The notes beneath the pieces were generated by a model, which did no database searches, was not told the DNA's origin, and saw only the letters and a list, made by a program, of their open reading frames with translations. Positions 44,789 through 56,330 of a DNA stretch of 64,000 nt are shown one piece after another. The translations under genes and the position numbers were made by a program. Source of the stretch: Membranipora membranacea (lineage: Eukaryota > Bryozoa > Gymnolaemata > Cheilostomatida > Membraniporidae); the NCBI GenBank assembly GCA_914767715.1, contig OU612069.1, positions 11,591,387-11,655,386 of the forward strand, read 5' to 3'. Every line of letters starts with the position of its first letter. Position 1 is the first letter of the stretch.

Positions 44789-46426
44789 TCTTATTACATT
44801 AGATAAATGTAAAGGCCAATTAATAAGGTAATCTTTGTTGTGAAAGGTCTCCTGTCGGTGAAAATATATTTATTTGAATAAATATCAGCAGTTAAAAGTA
44901 TGTCGTACTTCCTCATTTGGTGAAATGTTATACCAACTATCCCGAGTTAAATTAGCCCCAGTACCACTATAACCAATATTATGGTCTTATTGATCACTAT
45001 CACTAATATACTGCGAAAAAATTATATAGTATTTTAATCAATGAGAAACTAAGGCTTAAGTCTCGTCGAGTAGCCTTATCTCTGCGGCCCAAAAAAAAAC
45101 AAAATGGAGCCCTTGAGAACAAGCTATCCTCGAGTGGAAGGGGACAGAGTTGAGGGTAACTTTGGTATGATCGATTCTCATTACCCTGTTAGAGCTTAGC
45201 TAAGGTATATAACCACAGTCATGCATCGACACAAAGGAGTACTGTAACCAACTGAACGAAAATAATATTATCCTTAAGCTTCACCAAAGACAAGGGCTGG
45301 CTGCGCAACTACCCCAGACAATATTTGGCAACAGTACTTGATTCTAGCCTGAATTCTATTAAAGTTGACTAATGATCAATATTACCAAAGCGAAATACTT
45401 ATATGTGTTTGATAGGCAGTTCTAAATACTTTGATTATGAGACTGCCTACATACACAAGAGAATTTTGACCTTGACTGAATTGATTGATTGATTGATGTG
45501 ATTCGACGCTATACTAAGAGTCAGCGACAGCGTTACCAATGAGCTCGCGACAAAAATCAAGAGTCGTGGAATGATCTGAAATAGGCAAGTGATGAAAGAA
45601 ATGTATGATTCAGAGTAGCAATTGAAAGAGGCCCCTATCCACAAAACATGTAACCAGCTACAGTATAGATGGATAAGAGTGTGTTCAAAGCAATTAATAT
45701 TATCGCCAGTGATGACTGAGATATAACTTTGGACTAAATGAAGAGTTGGGTTACTATCCAAACCTGGCTCCCGCTCGAAGAAGAATGAAAACTATAATGC
45801 TACAGAAATTAAACTCGGCAGTTGTTTACAAGCCCCAATTCAGCAACATATGCTGACAAACATTGTTTGTTCGAGTCGTTCACTACTGTGCAACACAAGA
45901 ACCTCAGGAGTGAATTGAATGTATGAGATATGAGGGTTGTCCGCCAAAGATGACAGGTCTGCTTTTCCTAAACAAATTGATAAATGTAATCGGAGAGTTA
46001 TCTACCTTATTTCAAGAGGGGACAATCATATCTCGATAGCAGGGTCACAGGAGATGACAAGCTCTGTCACCCTCCACCGAACAAGGCTTGTCAAGACAGA
46101 CTAAACCGGAAAGTAGTTTCAACACCTTGTCTGTGAAGAATTTCTTGCGTGCAATAATTCAATTATTCAATGAACTGATGGTGTATCGTAAATAGTTGAT
46201 CGAGTAAATCGGAGCTTGAAACTCGCTCGAAACTTTAAATTGGAGACCTAGTCTGGATTAAGGCTTGAGGCCGTAGGGCTGCAAAATTACTCAGAGCTTG
46301 GACCTACCCGCCATTTAGATGTAGATTTTATGATACATATTGCAGCACCCTGAGATGAATCCAACAGCTAGGTGTGAATATTAACAATGATCACGATAGG
46401 AAAAAAATCAGCAAATCGCTGGCTTA
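44789..46426. other. Gene-free spacer
   Basis: No supported exon. Around 46020-46110 the text (GGCTTGTCAAGACAGACT) resembles intron-4 sequence of the TRIM-like genes (24335, 60984), suggesting more eroded duplicate material. Confidence 0.35.
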
Positions 46427-48192
46427 GAATGCAAACGTCCTAAATGATGCAATGCAAACTTTCGGTTATAGCACACTTAAAAAATGGCTGTGTATATCAC
46501 AGAAATTTACAGAATTATTGTGATTCAATGATTTTACAAAGTAATTGCCTACCAAATGCTATTGTTTTCATAGGTCTTTGAAGTTATCACACCTTTAGCA
46601 ACAAAAGAACCAGGAAACAATGTTATCAGTTAGGACGATTGTTCTTAAACAAGCAAGGTATTTTGAGAATGCAAATGTCCTAACTGTCCTAATCATGAGA
46701 ATATTTGACTTCTGACCTGTTTATTTGAGGTTTATAAAGGGGTGTAAAAGAAGTAAATTGGATGATTTATTTATCAAATGATACACTATGATCAACATAT
46801 CATTTTTTGACAATCACTCCAGAAAAAGTCAATACTATTATGAATGGGAATTGCGTTCTAATTCTATAATTCAATAATCCCCTTCATGATCACGTCATCT
46901 AAATCATCCCCACAGATGAACCTTATTTTTAACTTACTTTCTTAACACTTATTTACTTTTAAAGCCGATTTTCTTTGGCCTTTTCTGCGCCCCCTTTTGT
47001 TGTTGAGCATGCACCTTGAAAACTTGCTGGCTACGTTCCATCTCAAGACCAGAAACATCTTATCTATTATATCCTGACAGTAGCGCAGCTGTTTGATTGG
47101 TGTCTTTAAATTTCTGGTAGTGGCGTACATCACCATATTATTTATAATTGAAAAACTCTCTGATCTCATAATATGGAAAAAAATTCCATTAAAGAGTTAT
47201 ATGAGCTTCAGTTCTCTGGCAGCCGTCCTTCGGTGACGCTGTGCAGGTTATCCGTTTCAGTGATTGAGCTTTGACTAGGCTCCCATATACGCTGTGTGAT
47301 GGTCAGTATTGCAGTTTAAAAGTTGCAACGCGTAGCACTGTGAGAATTGTGATTTTACAAGGCGGTAGTCTCTAACTCTTTGGTGTTATACACAATTTGG
47401 TCTAAAGGATCAGTTGGGGTTAGGCGTGCAGCTGACCTGCATCAGAACTCACAACATTCTTTGTCTAGTGACTTGAGTGAGATGTTCTATCAAGTGACAG
47501 TATTTCCATCCTTTCACAATCTCATCACTTTGGTTTTCAGACACTAACCGTTTCTTGTACACATTATAAATAATTTATGAGAGATTGTGAGACCCCTTCG
47601 ACATTAAATCCTACATTTGCTTTTCCCAAAGAGTCGGGCTCACAGTATGGGGAACTCTTTGTATGATTCCGAACTAGCTAAACTTAACACTCTGGTAGCT
47701 TTTATGATTAAACAGTCTGAGCAGTTCACGGTCACCATTTCGCAATAATTACTGAATGATTTTTAGACATTCATTTGAATAATATCTGTTTGTGAGCCGC
47801 AGAGGTTACAAATATGGTCTTCAATTCCAAAAAGAATAAAATATAGCTAATAATTGTACATCATGGGAAGCAAATTTACATCAAACCTCACAGCCAGGCC
47901 ATTTTCTTATTCCAATCTACTTAAAAATTTGTGCTCAATGGCTTCTCACAACCTTTTTCATTGGATCATTGTTTACTTGAGGCTTAGAGTGATTGGCTAA
48001 TCATTTAGGACGTTTGCATTCTAAATTTTAGTTGAGAAGGGTGATGAGATAGGATCTTTACACGTTGATAAAAGCTAAAATATTTAAGCAAATTAACTCA
48101 AACAAAGACCAAACTGTAAAATAAGCTTCAATTTCAGCAAAACTTCACGAACATGAATTTTGAAATTTTCATCATTTAGGACATTTGCATTC
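46427..48192. mobile_element. TA-flanked TIR element with doubled terminal motif (1.77 kb)
   Basis: Starts GAATGCAAACGTCCTAAATG after TA (46425-46426) and ends with the inverse CATTTAGGACATTTGCATTC before TA (48193-48194). A second, inner copy of the motif lies at each end (near 46676 and, inverted, near 48003-48022). No transposase was recognised inside. TA duplication fits Tc1/mariner-like non-autonomous elements. Confidence 0.75.
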
Positions 48193-48741
48193 TAGGGCAG
48201 CGAAATCAAAATCTGTTGACACATTTATTTACAAATATAATTCAAAACCCAAAAGTGACATTTGTGTAGCAACTGGAGGGGGAGGGGGAGGGGTCAATTT
48301 GACATAGGAATTGCAATTTCTTTAACTTATACAATGCTAGGAAGCATTGAAAGAATAGGTAACAGCATGCCCGTTGTCTCTTGTTTATTGAGCTTAGTAA
48401 AAGGAAGTTAGCCCTCATGATTTAGCGACTAAACTCTTTTCAACTTTTTGATAAACTCCGGGATTGAAATTGGAATCACATAGAAATTAGAGAAGCATTC
48501 TCACACCAGCAAAGCCTGTCGATACTGGCTCATTTGTAAACTGAATGGAAACTAGATATATATAGTTAAGATTTGGGACTCCTGAACCAAAAGCCTGAGT
48601 ATCAGGGAGCCTAGGAGCCTGCAGTATAAATCACTTACGTCAATCTTTGTCATCTGCTGCCATTTCTTCAGCTGCTCCACTCTCTCGGCGATCAGGTCTT
48701 CAACTGGTTCAGCATCATGTCGATTACTCTGTGAAGTACAG

Positions 48742-50254
48742 TGTGAGGAACAGAAATTGTCGTCCTGCATATACTTTAACAGAGTATATCAGGTAATCAA
48801 GGCGGTGTATCAGTATCACAGGCCTCTTAGCCAAGTTAAATTAGCTAAAGACTCCAACCCAATTTCTAGTGAAGGAAAGAGGTATCAGTCTGTGGTCACT
48901 CTAAAATTGATGTTCATATTCTCTTTTCAATGTTGAATTAATGTTTCACAGATTAGAGGTATCTTATCTTAAATCAGTAGCGTCCTACTTCTTTAAAACA
49001 CAAGAATCTAATCCTAAACTATCATTCCGAAACTTAATCTATTTAACCCCCAAGCAGATATGACTACTACTGATTACTGTCCTGCTTTTAACAGTAGTTC
49101 ACAATGATACTTATCTATGATTCAAACTCAATATGATTTCCGACTTGATATGAGCACAGTACGCGAATTACCTGCGTTTGACTGTGGGTCACAATGATTT
49201 CCGACTTTGATATGAGCACCTACGCGAATTACCTGCGTTTAATGGTGGGTCACAATGATTTCCAACTTTGATATGAGCACCGACGCCAATTACCTGCGTT
49301 TAACGGTGGGTCACAACGATTAAACCTCCTTAATTTAATTTTGAATCCTGTTTCAGAGTGTTGTTATAGTAACAATTAATCACGACTTACTTCAGTTGAT
49401 TGAAAAAATGTCTTATAAACTCTTAGTGAATTTGGCCTAACGTCTGAGTACCTGACGAACTGTCCCGAATTACTTCGCCAATACTATATGCATAGAAATC
49501 AACTACAACAGTTCATTCACTAAAGCTATGGTTTATTGTCTTGATACTTATAAAAAATGATAATGTAATTCAAATGATACTCACAGTATATTAGTCCTTA
49601 GACTCCACTTTAGTTTTAGCGTTCTAACAAAGATCTCTGATTTAAAGCTAGCATTTATTAAATCAAAATATAATATCTTTTACTAGATATGTAAAAAGTT
49701 GACTGTGCTGCTCAAAGAATTAAACTGTACTGATTAACTGTTCAAAATTTCGGCCTTTATATAGGTGCCGTTTTTTGTGCTGACTTTGCTTGTTTTCGCC
49801 TGATTAGCTGTCAGCAGATTAGTGGATTAGTGTCTCTTGTGGCTTTGTTATATGAAACCGTTTTGTGGTCACGTCACGTGGTATAATGCTGCTGTTCCTA
49901 AGTCTACCCTCTGGAAATTATTGTTCTATTTTTGGGCTGACTTTGTTGTTGTTATTCCATGATTGATTACTTCAGTGTCACCCTGGATGTTACTTGGTAC
50001 TATGACGTGTTGAAAAACCAAATTACTGTGTCACTGGAATTCCATTTTCTGACTGGATTAGCATGCTCCGGTTGTCTTTGTTACATCTTTGATTGATCAC
50101 TTCTGTATCTCTCTGCTTGTTGTTTATGTTTGTGATTACTAAATACCATGGGGGTCACTGGGTGCATTTGTTTTCATATCTATCTGTACCCTCTGACTTC
50201 TGCAGCTGGCTAAATATAACTACATATCTCAAGTGCCCATTTTCGGTACTGACA
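48742..50254 (+). mobile_element. Probable solo LTR inside exon 4 of pseudogene C
   Basis: Begins TGTGAGGAACAG and ends GGTACTGACA (TG...CA), flanked by ACAG and GCAG, a 4-bp duplication with one change. Removing the insert plus one duplication copy restores exactly the 124-nt exon 4 seen in genes A and B. A TATA-like TTTATATAGG near 49758 fits an LTR promoter read on the plus strand. It is unrelated to the gypsy LTRs at 9.2 and 16.7 kb. No internal retroelement genes remain, so it is either a solo LTR or a non-coding element with similar ends. Confidence 0.7.
49133..49320. repeat. Three tandem 61-bp repeats inside the LTR
   Basis: Units start ATGATTTCCGACTT at 49133, 49194 and 49255 and contain GATATGAGCAC, CGAATTACCTGCGTTT and GGTGGGTCACA. 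They differ by only a few bases. Confidence 0.9.
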
Positions 50255-52329
50255 GCAGCCTCTGTCTGTTGCAGAGCATCTAAAATTGATTGTCACTATT
50301 AGCTTCAAATTGGTGCCCACAAATTTTTGGCGGACTGAATTAATAAGCCAGGACACATGTATGTTAGAGGACACATGTATGTTAGATATTATAACGTCAC
50401 ACACTACTTCGGTTAGACAAACTAAAGATCTCCATTACCCAAATGCTACGGATGCAGTGAGCATGGCTCTATCCCGAAAATGAGCTGGCAGCAAGTTTCC
50501 ACGTTCTCATTTCCACCCTGCTACCCTCAAAATGATGCAACGATGCGGATATGGAATGCATGATATAATTGCCTAGGGACTTGGACTTTTTAATACTGCG
50601 CAATGATGTCCGGAGAATACGAGAAGACTTCCTAGAGTAGAGATAAGGAATAAAGATATTAAAACCAATCCAACAGTGAATGTAACTACTTGGGTGAAAT
50701 TAGGTCACATACATGTATGTTACCTCTACATTATCAATCGCTACACGCATCAAACCTCATGTGATGACTAGGGCATCCCTATAATTAAACCTTGATCTGA
50801 ACCAAAGTACCCCTCTAAGTAATATGACTCAAGTAATTTACCTCAATCATTTACAGCCGAGGGCCTACTTATTGCATAATTTCATAGGCCATAAAGGAAG
50901 CAGATGAGACTTTTTGCAGTAGAGAACTTCTTGGATTCAGCTTTTAATCTAATTTTAAGTAATCCAAAAATTTAATCAACGGAAAGAAAAAAGTATCCGT
51001 AAACCTTAGTTTTTATTACAACTTAAATTAAATAACAATATATTAAAATATGAAAACCTGACAGATCACCATGAAATTTAGAGTTAGGAATGGAGGTGTC
51101 ATAAAACATGCAGCTATTATCTTTCACAACAATAACGACAATAGGGGGCGACAGAATGTGATTCATTGTACTTAATTTGTTCTATTCTACCAAGGGCGTT
51201 TTGCTCCCGAGGGCAAGAGTTGTGCTTTGCCACCAAAGCACAAAGGGTGTTACATCCATAGCTCGTCAAACCACTAATTGGGATTCATCTACAAATGGTT
51301 AGTGCAAGGACAAAGCTTCGGCGTAGGAAACAGGAAGGTTTGTTCTTGCTATGATGTGAAAGTCTTGCAGATTAATCTGTTTTGTCCTTTATTTATTCAG
51401 GATTGGAAAAGTTTGATTTGCCTTTCCTGTTCCTAACCTAACCTAGTGCTTGGCTGTTTATTTGGTCTCCAATATAATCAGAGACGTAGCAGATAGGGAA
51501 CCCATCTTCATGTAAAGTCACCAGTTTTCTGCAGATCATGCTCTGCAACCGTCCCCTTCCACCAGCTAACTGAACAGTAGCAATAAAAGAGTCAGTAAAT
51601 ATTTGTTGTAATTGAAAATATCATCTTCGAGAGTGATCACTGTAATATTGTGTGTATTTGCCAGGCAGTTTCATTATGACTCAATTTACAGCTTGCTTAC
51701 AGAAATTTTTCTTGTTGCTTAGTTGGAATATGATGGAAAGTTAAACTGCGATTTGATGTATAAATGATTTTATCTACAGCTATCATGTGAGATACTCACT
51801 GTTGCCCAATAACCCACACCTCATTTCACACAAAATAATTGGTGCCTTAATTCAATCAAAGGTTGTGCTCAGCAGTTTATGTCACTGTTCAGGCAAATAC
51901 GACAACTCTATTGTTATGTATAACTATAAGACCCATGCAGAAAGGGAAACCCTGCACATCATCTAAGTCTGCTATCGACCACTGATGGAAAATTACACAG
52001 GCTATCTATTTAGTATGAACTTATCAAAAGGCAAGACTACAAGTAATGAGCCCAGGGTTTTGAAAATTGATAGAAGGCTTTGCTTTTAGTTTTCCTTGCA
52101 CTGCCTATAGGTTGCTGCCATCCTGAGAGGACAGACAAGAAGTCACCAATTGAGACACACTCACCAATACATTCCTGGCAGCACTTATGACCACAAGTGA
52201 GGATTCGTTGTCTGCTCCATACAAACTCGGCATTCAGTCTCTTTGTTGATATCAGCTCCTGGGAAGAGTACAGGTTTGGAGGCTGCCATGATTGTAAAGG
52301 GAAAAAATCTGTTGAGGGGATCACGAGGT

Positions 52330-53065
52330 GATGAAATAAGCCAACTAGAAAACAAGACAGCTAATACATGAATGAGGTCATTAAATATTTTATCAGCATG
52401 GAATTTATAACATTTACTTCGTGTTTTATGTAATATAATATGTTATTGTAAATGAATTTTGTGTTTGATTAATCAGACTGTAATTTGGAGTTGTTCACTC
52501 CTTGGCTCAGATCCCAAATAATAAAATATCCTCCAATTTTCTGTTTTAGAATCCGCGATATGTATGGTTCAAATAGTGCGAATGCAATGATAGAAGATCT
52601 GGACTTATAATTGCTGATAATTCGGTTATTAAAGAGAGACTTCAAAATACAACTGAACTGTTGATCAACAATACCTCAGCGGTGAGTAGAGCTACTATCG
52701 TACAATGTGCGCTAGCCTCAACTACTGAGCACTGGTTTAGTTTTGAGTTTGGTGCAATTCTCGGTGGAATTGCTCAAGGATTTATTTTAAACAATGATAA
52801 GAAAATATAAATATGGTTCTATTCGTCAGGCAATAAATCAATCAATAATTTGACAATATCTTGGCATTTATCGATTAGTCATAAAAATACATAAACATTC
52901 AAAATCTTTATAATAAGATCTTACCCTTGGTGCAGATGACCTCGAATTCTGTGTGATATTCAGTGTGATATCTCTGTGTATCTAAACTATCTTAGACTAG
53001 GTTCCTCACTGTGAATCGCGGTATTTGTATCTCTGTGTATCTAAACTATGTCAGACTAGCTTATA
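52330..53065. other. Gene-free spacer
   Basis: No supported exon. A direct duplication of TATCTCTGTGTATCTAAACT with the following AGACTAG lies near 52972 and 53028. Confidence 0.4.
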
Positions 53066-55053
53066 CCCAATTTTTTGGAAAAAATTTTATGTGACACTAT
53101 GTGGATCACTTGCAGGTATTTTCACTCGCAGCCATTAGAAAGTATTTCTATGTTTTCCCATTGTGATGAACTAGAAACTACTGGGCAAGCTTAATTTTTT
53201 TCACTGCCACTTGCCAGCCATATTAGCTGTTTCCTGTCTCTCTTACTTATATGTTACACACTCAAGGGGCTTATTTTATTTTTGATTAAATGAAGTGCAA
53301 GCAGACTGTGTAGGAATGATCGGATGCGAGGTGTAAAAGTATTGTATATGATGTTGATGTTCACATTTACAAATAAACAACCATCAGAGAAAATTGCATC
53401 ACACCACTCCCCCCCCCCCCCCCCCCGAACCAAATGATCTCTTTTTTTGAGTATGGTGAAAAATCTGAAATATCTGCAAACCAAATGTCACATCGGTGAG
53501 AATGCGAAATTATATTGGCTTTCTCAGCACTCATATAACCATCTTAATATCAGTTGTGTGGGTAGAATTTTCTGAAAGTTGGTAGAACGCAGAGGATGGG
53601 TGCAAATAAAAAGATTTGATCCAATGATATATATTAATTTGGTTAAAAGATTTTAATTCATATTGTATACTATTATAGGTGGTTTAAAGACGAAATAAAT
53701 TATTTAAGTCTCACATTACGCCCTCTCTACTCTTCTCAATTGAAGATTGGAGTTGCAAAGACACAATATTATGGTGTTTTCTACATAATGTGTTGCAACT
53801 GATAACTTACTGCAATTTTCATACAATTTTCCAGACTGAGTTTGGGAATTTAAGAAAATCTAGAGTCAATCTGGACAAGTATTAATCTTGAGTTTTCCGT
53901 TTGACGTTTTTTTGCTATTCTCAGCAGAAGATTTTATGTATTTATTGATTTAACCTGTTGTGTTGGCTTGAATAGTTTCGGCAATACAAACACGAGTGGC
54001 CACTCTGGAGAAGGAATTTAGAGCGTGAAATGACATAGCCAAACCAAAATCCGAGATCTTCAAGCTCAAGATTTTTGAACCACTGGTTACTTATACGCAT
54101 TGTATAATTGGAAGTTATAATACTGGACGGATAAAATGAACTCACTGAGTGTGTAACATTTCAGTTAGAGAGAAAGTACACAGTCAAACTGGCAGGCAAG
54201 TGGTAGGGGCTAAAACCGGCTACCCAGGTAATTCGGATTTTATCCTGATGATGTGTTTGCGGTTGAGATTTTTAGTAATAACACAAATCATTTTGTCCCC
54301 TGACTGGTAAAGAAATCACTTGCAAGTCATCTAATAGTGTGACATGAAAAGTTTTACAAAGAAAAAAATCTAAAGATGATAAAGGCATGCAGCGAACTTT
54401 TTCACTTCGAATCGCTTTTCCACAGGCTACTTGTACCCCATGTTATCACAAATCATCCTCAGTAGCTGGAGCTGAACAGATAAAATAAACTGACTGAGTG
54501 TGCGACATATTAGTTAGAGCGACAGGACACAGTCGAAGCCCTGTCATTGCGATTTAAGCTCATGTGTTTGCAGTTGATATTTACTTATTTTAATGGGCGA
54601 ATAAGAAAATGTTTATACTGACTGGAAGATGAAATACCTGCAGGTGATCTAAATGTAAATGGTGTTACATGTGAAATGAAATTCTCTGAAAAAATGGCTA
54701 TATGTGCTCCATAAACTAAATTTGTATGTCCAATTCTAATCTTTTAAATGAAAAAGTCAACGATTCATGCACTATCCACGCACAACCAGATTTTTTTGTG
54801 TCATGGAATTGAATGTGAAAGTACCTGCAAGTGATCCACATGGTGTCACAAAATTTTTTTCCCGAAAAAATGGCTATAAGCGCTCTAAAAATCTAAATTG
54901 CCACACCCAGTACGTAAATTCTCAATGATAAGTTATATGATACAGGCACTAGCCATGCACAACCAGATTGCGTTGTGTCATGGATTTCGCAATAATTAAG
55001 TAGGACGTTTTTAGCACTGCATTGTCCACTCTAGAGTATATAATAGCTCTATG
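53066..55053. mobile_element. CATAGAG-family DNA element without nested inserts (left end lost)
   Basis: Left-arm sequence homologous to 31195 onwards begins near 53066, so the outer ~200 bp are missing. The right arm is complete to ...CTCTATG at 55053. Two sites that are occupied in the intron-1 copy of gene A are empty here: the C tract at 53408-53426 and a single TTAA at 53544-53547. The right arm has the same ~340-bp repeated modules as the gene A copy. Confidence 0.75.
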
Positions 55054-56057
55054 ATTTTAACAATCGATGGGTTGAAACTTGATCATGTATGCAGTAATTT
55101 TACACCCGCTTGCACATTTACAACAATTTGGCTCATGTCACATTTTTAGAGCCGACCTGCCTATGCTAATACCTTATGAATAGATCCGACACTCGCTTAT
55201 GCCTATTCATCAATACAATGTAGTTGTGTATACGTAGGGTAAGATAAGAACTTCCTCACCTCAGTGCGGGCAAATCATCGTAAATATCCAAACTCACTGC
55301 AATGGAAATACAGAATTTGTGATGAGTGCTTGGGTTATCAGTAAAAGGCTACATTACATACCTATCTCTGACTGTTGCGACAGCACCAATTCTTGCTGTC
55401 CTGTGTGATAACTTTGCCTACATCATTTTAATATTAAACTGTTTCTATCCATCTAAAATCCATCTTAAATATGAGCCATCCATATGATTTATAAGCAAGG
55501 TACTAAAGCTATGTTTCGAGTTGTTATCATGGCTCTCGTGCCTCTTTTTTTTTAGTTTGGAGACAAAAATCAAGGTCATAATGTTTTGAGCGCAATAGAG
55601 AAAGCAAATAGAGCCTGCTTGGATCCTATTCAAATAGAAGCTTTTGAAGTAGAAAGTTTGCTGTGCTTTCAAGAGATCATATAAGATTTGAGCTTGTGGT
55701 TCGGCTCGGGGCTGCCCCTAAGACTTTGCTGAATAATGTTAGATTTTCGAGGCTCATATCTAATTATTTTGTTATACAGATGCAAAGGAACAAACAGAAA
55801 CTGGACGTGTAGACCTATTTTGAAAAAGACTTTTTATTACTTTCCAAGAGTGATAATAAAATGACACAATGCATGTATATATATTACTTGATCTGCAGTG
55901 CCTGTCTCAATCTGTGTCGGTTCTTCAATTTAAGGCCTTTATTCCTCTTTAACTGACAACGAGAAACAAACAACAGTACCAATAAGATTCAACCAGACTA
56001 TATTCATACAATATATGCACAGCGATTCAAGTGTGCATCTCATATAAGATAATGATC
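55054..56057. other. Gene-free spacer
   Basis: Contains a third copy of the dispersed repeat seen upstream of gene A (about 55490-55640). No supported exon. Confidence 0.35.
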
Positions 56058-56075
56058 TCACCTGCTCAGTTTCGT

Positions 56076-56330
56076 GGCTGGGGAGTAATCCCCTCTGTAC
56101 ACCTGAAGAGACAACTCTTGGATTGGTAACAAGACTTGGTAACCTCCACTAATGATGTGGACTGTTAGTAATGAGCTCCTACTGGTGGAGTATACCGCGT
56201 GTGTCTGGTGCTGAACTGCCGCCCTGGAATCGGCTGATAAGATAATTTGGTACCGGACGGATGTAAGCGAGTCCGCTATGTATGATATTCGGTATTCTCC
56301 ACTCACACAGGTGGTATAATTCTGATACAT
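56076..56330 (-). CDS. Candidate exon of an unrecognised gene
   Basis: About 85 open codons on the minus strand (CVSGEYRISYIADSL, then VRYQIILSADSRAAVQ and LLTVHIISGGYQVLLP), with alternating hydrophobic residues as in beta-strands. It ends at a good donor (AG|GTGAGATC at about 56076). A decayed homologous block lies upstream at about 56530-56620 (GACTTGCTCTCC region with an in-frame stop), so the exon seems to have been duplicated once. I do not recognise the family, no further exons could be joined with confidence, and it may not be a gene. Confidence 0.35.

Larger units (their letters stand above)
48639..52290 (-). pseudogene. TRIM-like pseudogene C (exons 4, 2 and 1 only)
   Basis: Exon 1 (about 52164-52289) starts MAASKPVLFPGADINKETEC and has a 5-bp deletion relative to gene A between the first Cys pair and the Cys-Gly-His block, so the RING frame is lost. 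Exon 2 (about 51451-51571) has Ser where gene A has zinc ligand C52 (LQSMIC against LQCMIC) and lost the normal donor. Exon 4 (48639-50279) is split by a 1.5-kb insertion. Exon 3 and exons 5-7 were not found. Intron 1 is only ~0.6 kb, without the transposons of gene A. This is a dead, partial duplicate of the gene A/B family. Confidence 0.85.

Noticed and set aside
45447-45761. 104-codon minus-strand ORF
   Set aside because: No motif, no splice context, composition like surrounding non-coding DNA.
46942-47169. 75-codon ORF inside the TA-flanked element as a transposase remnant
   Set aside because: Too short and without D/E motifs; Lys/Arg-rich end is probably chance.
52037-52324. 95-codon ORF overlapping pseudogene C exon 1 as an intact protein
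   Set aside because: It reads the RING second half in a shifted frame and runs into intron sequence; comparison with gene A shows a 5-bp deletion instead.
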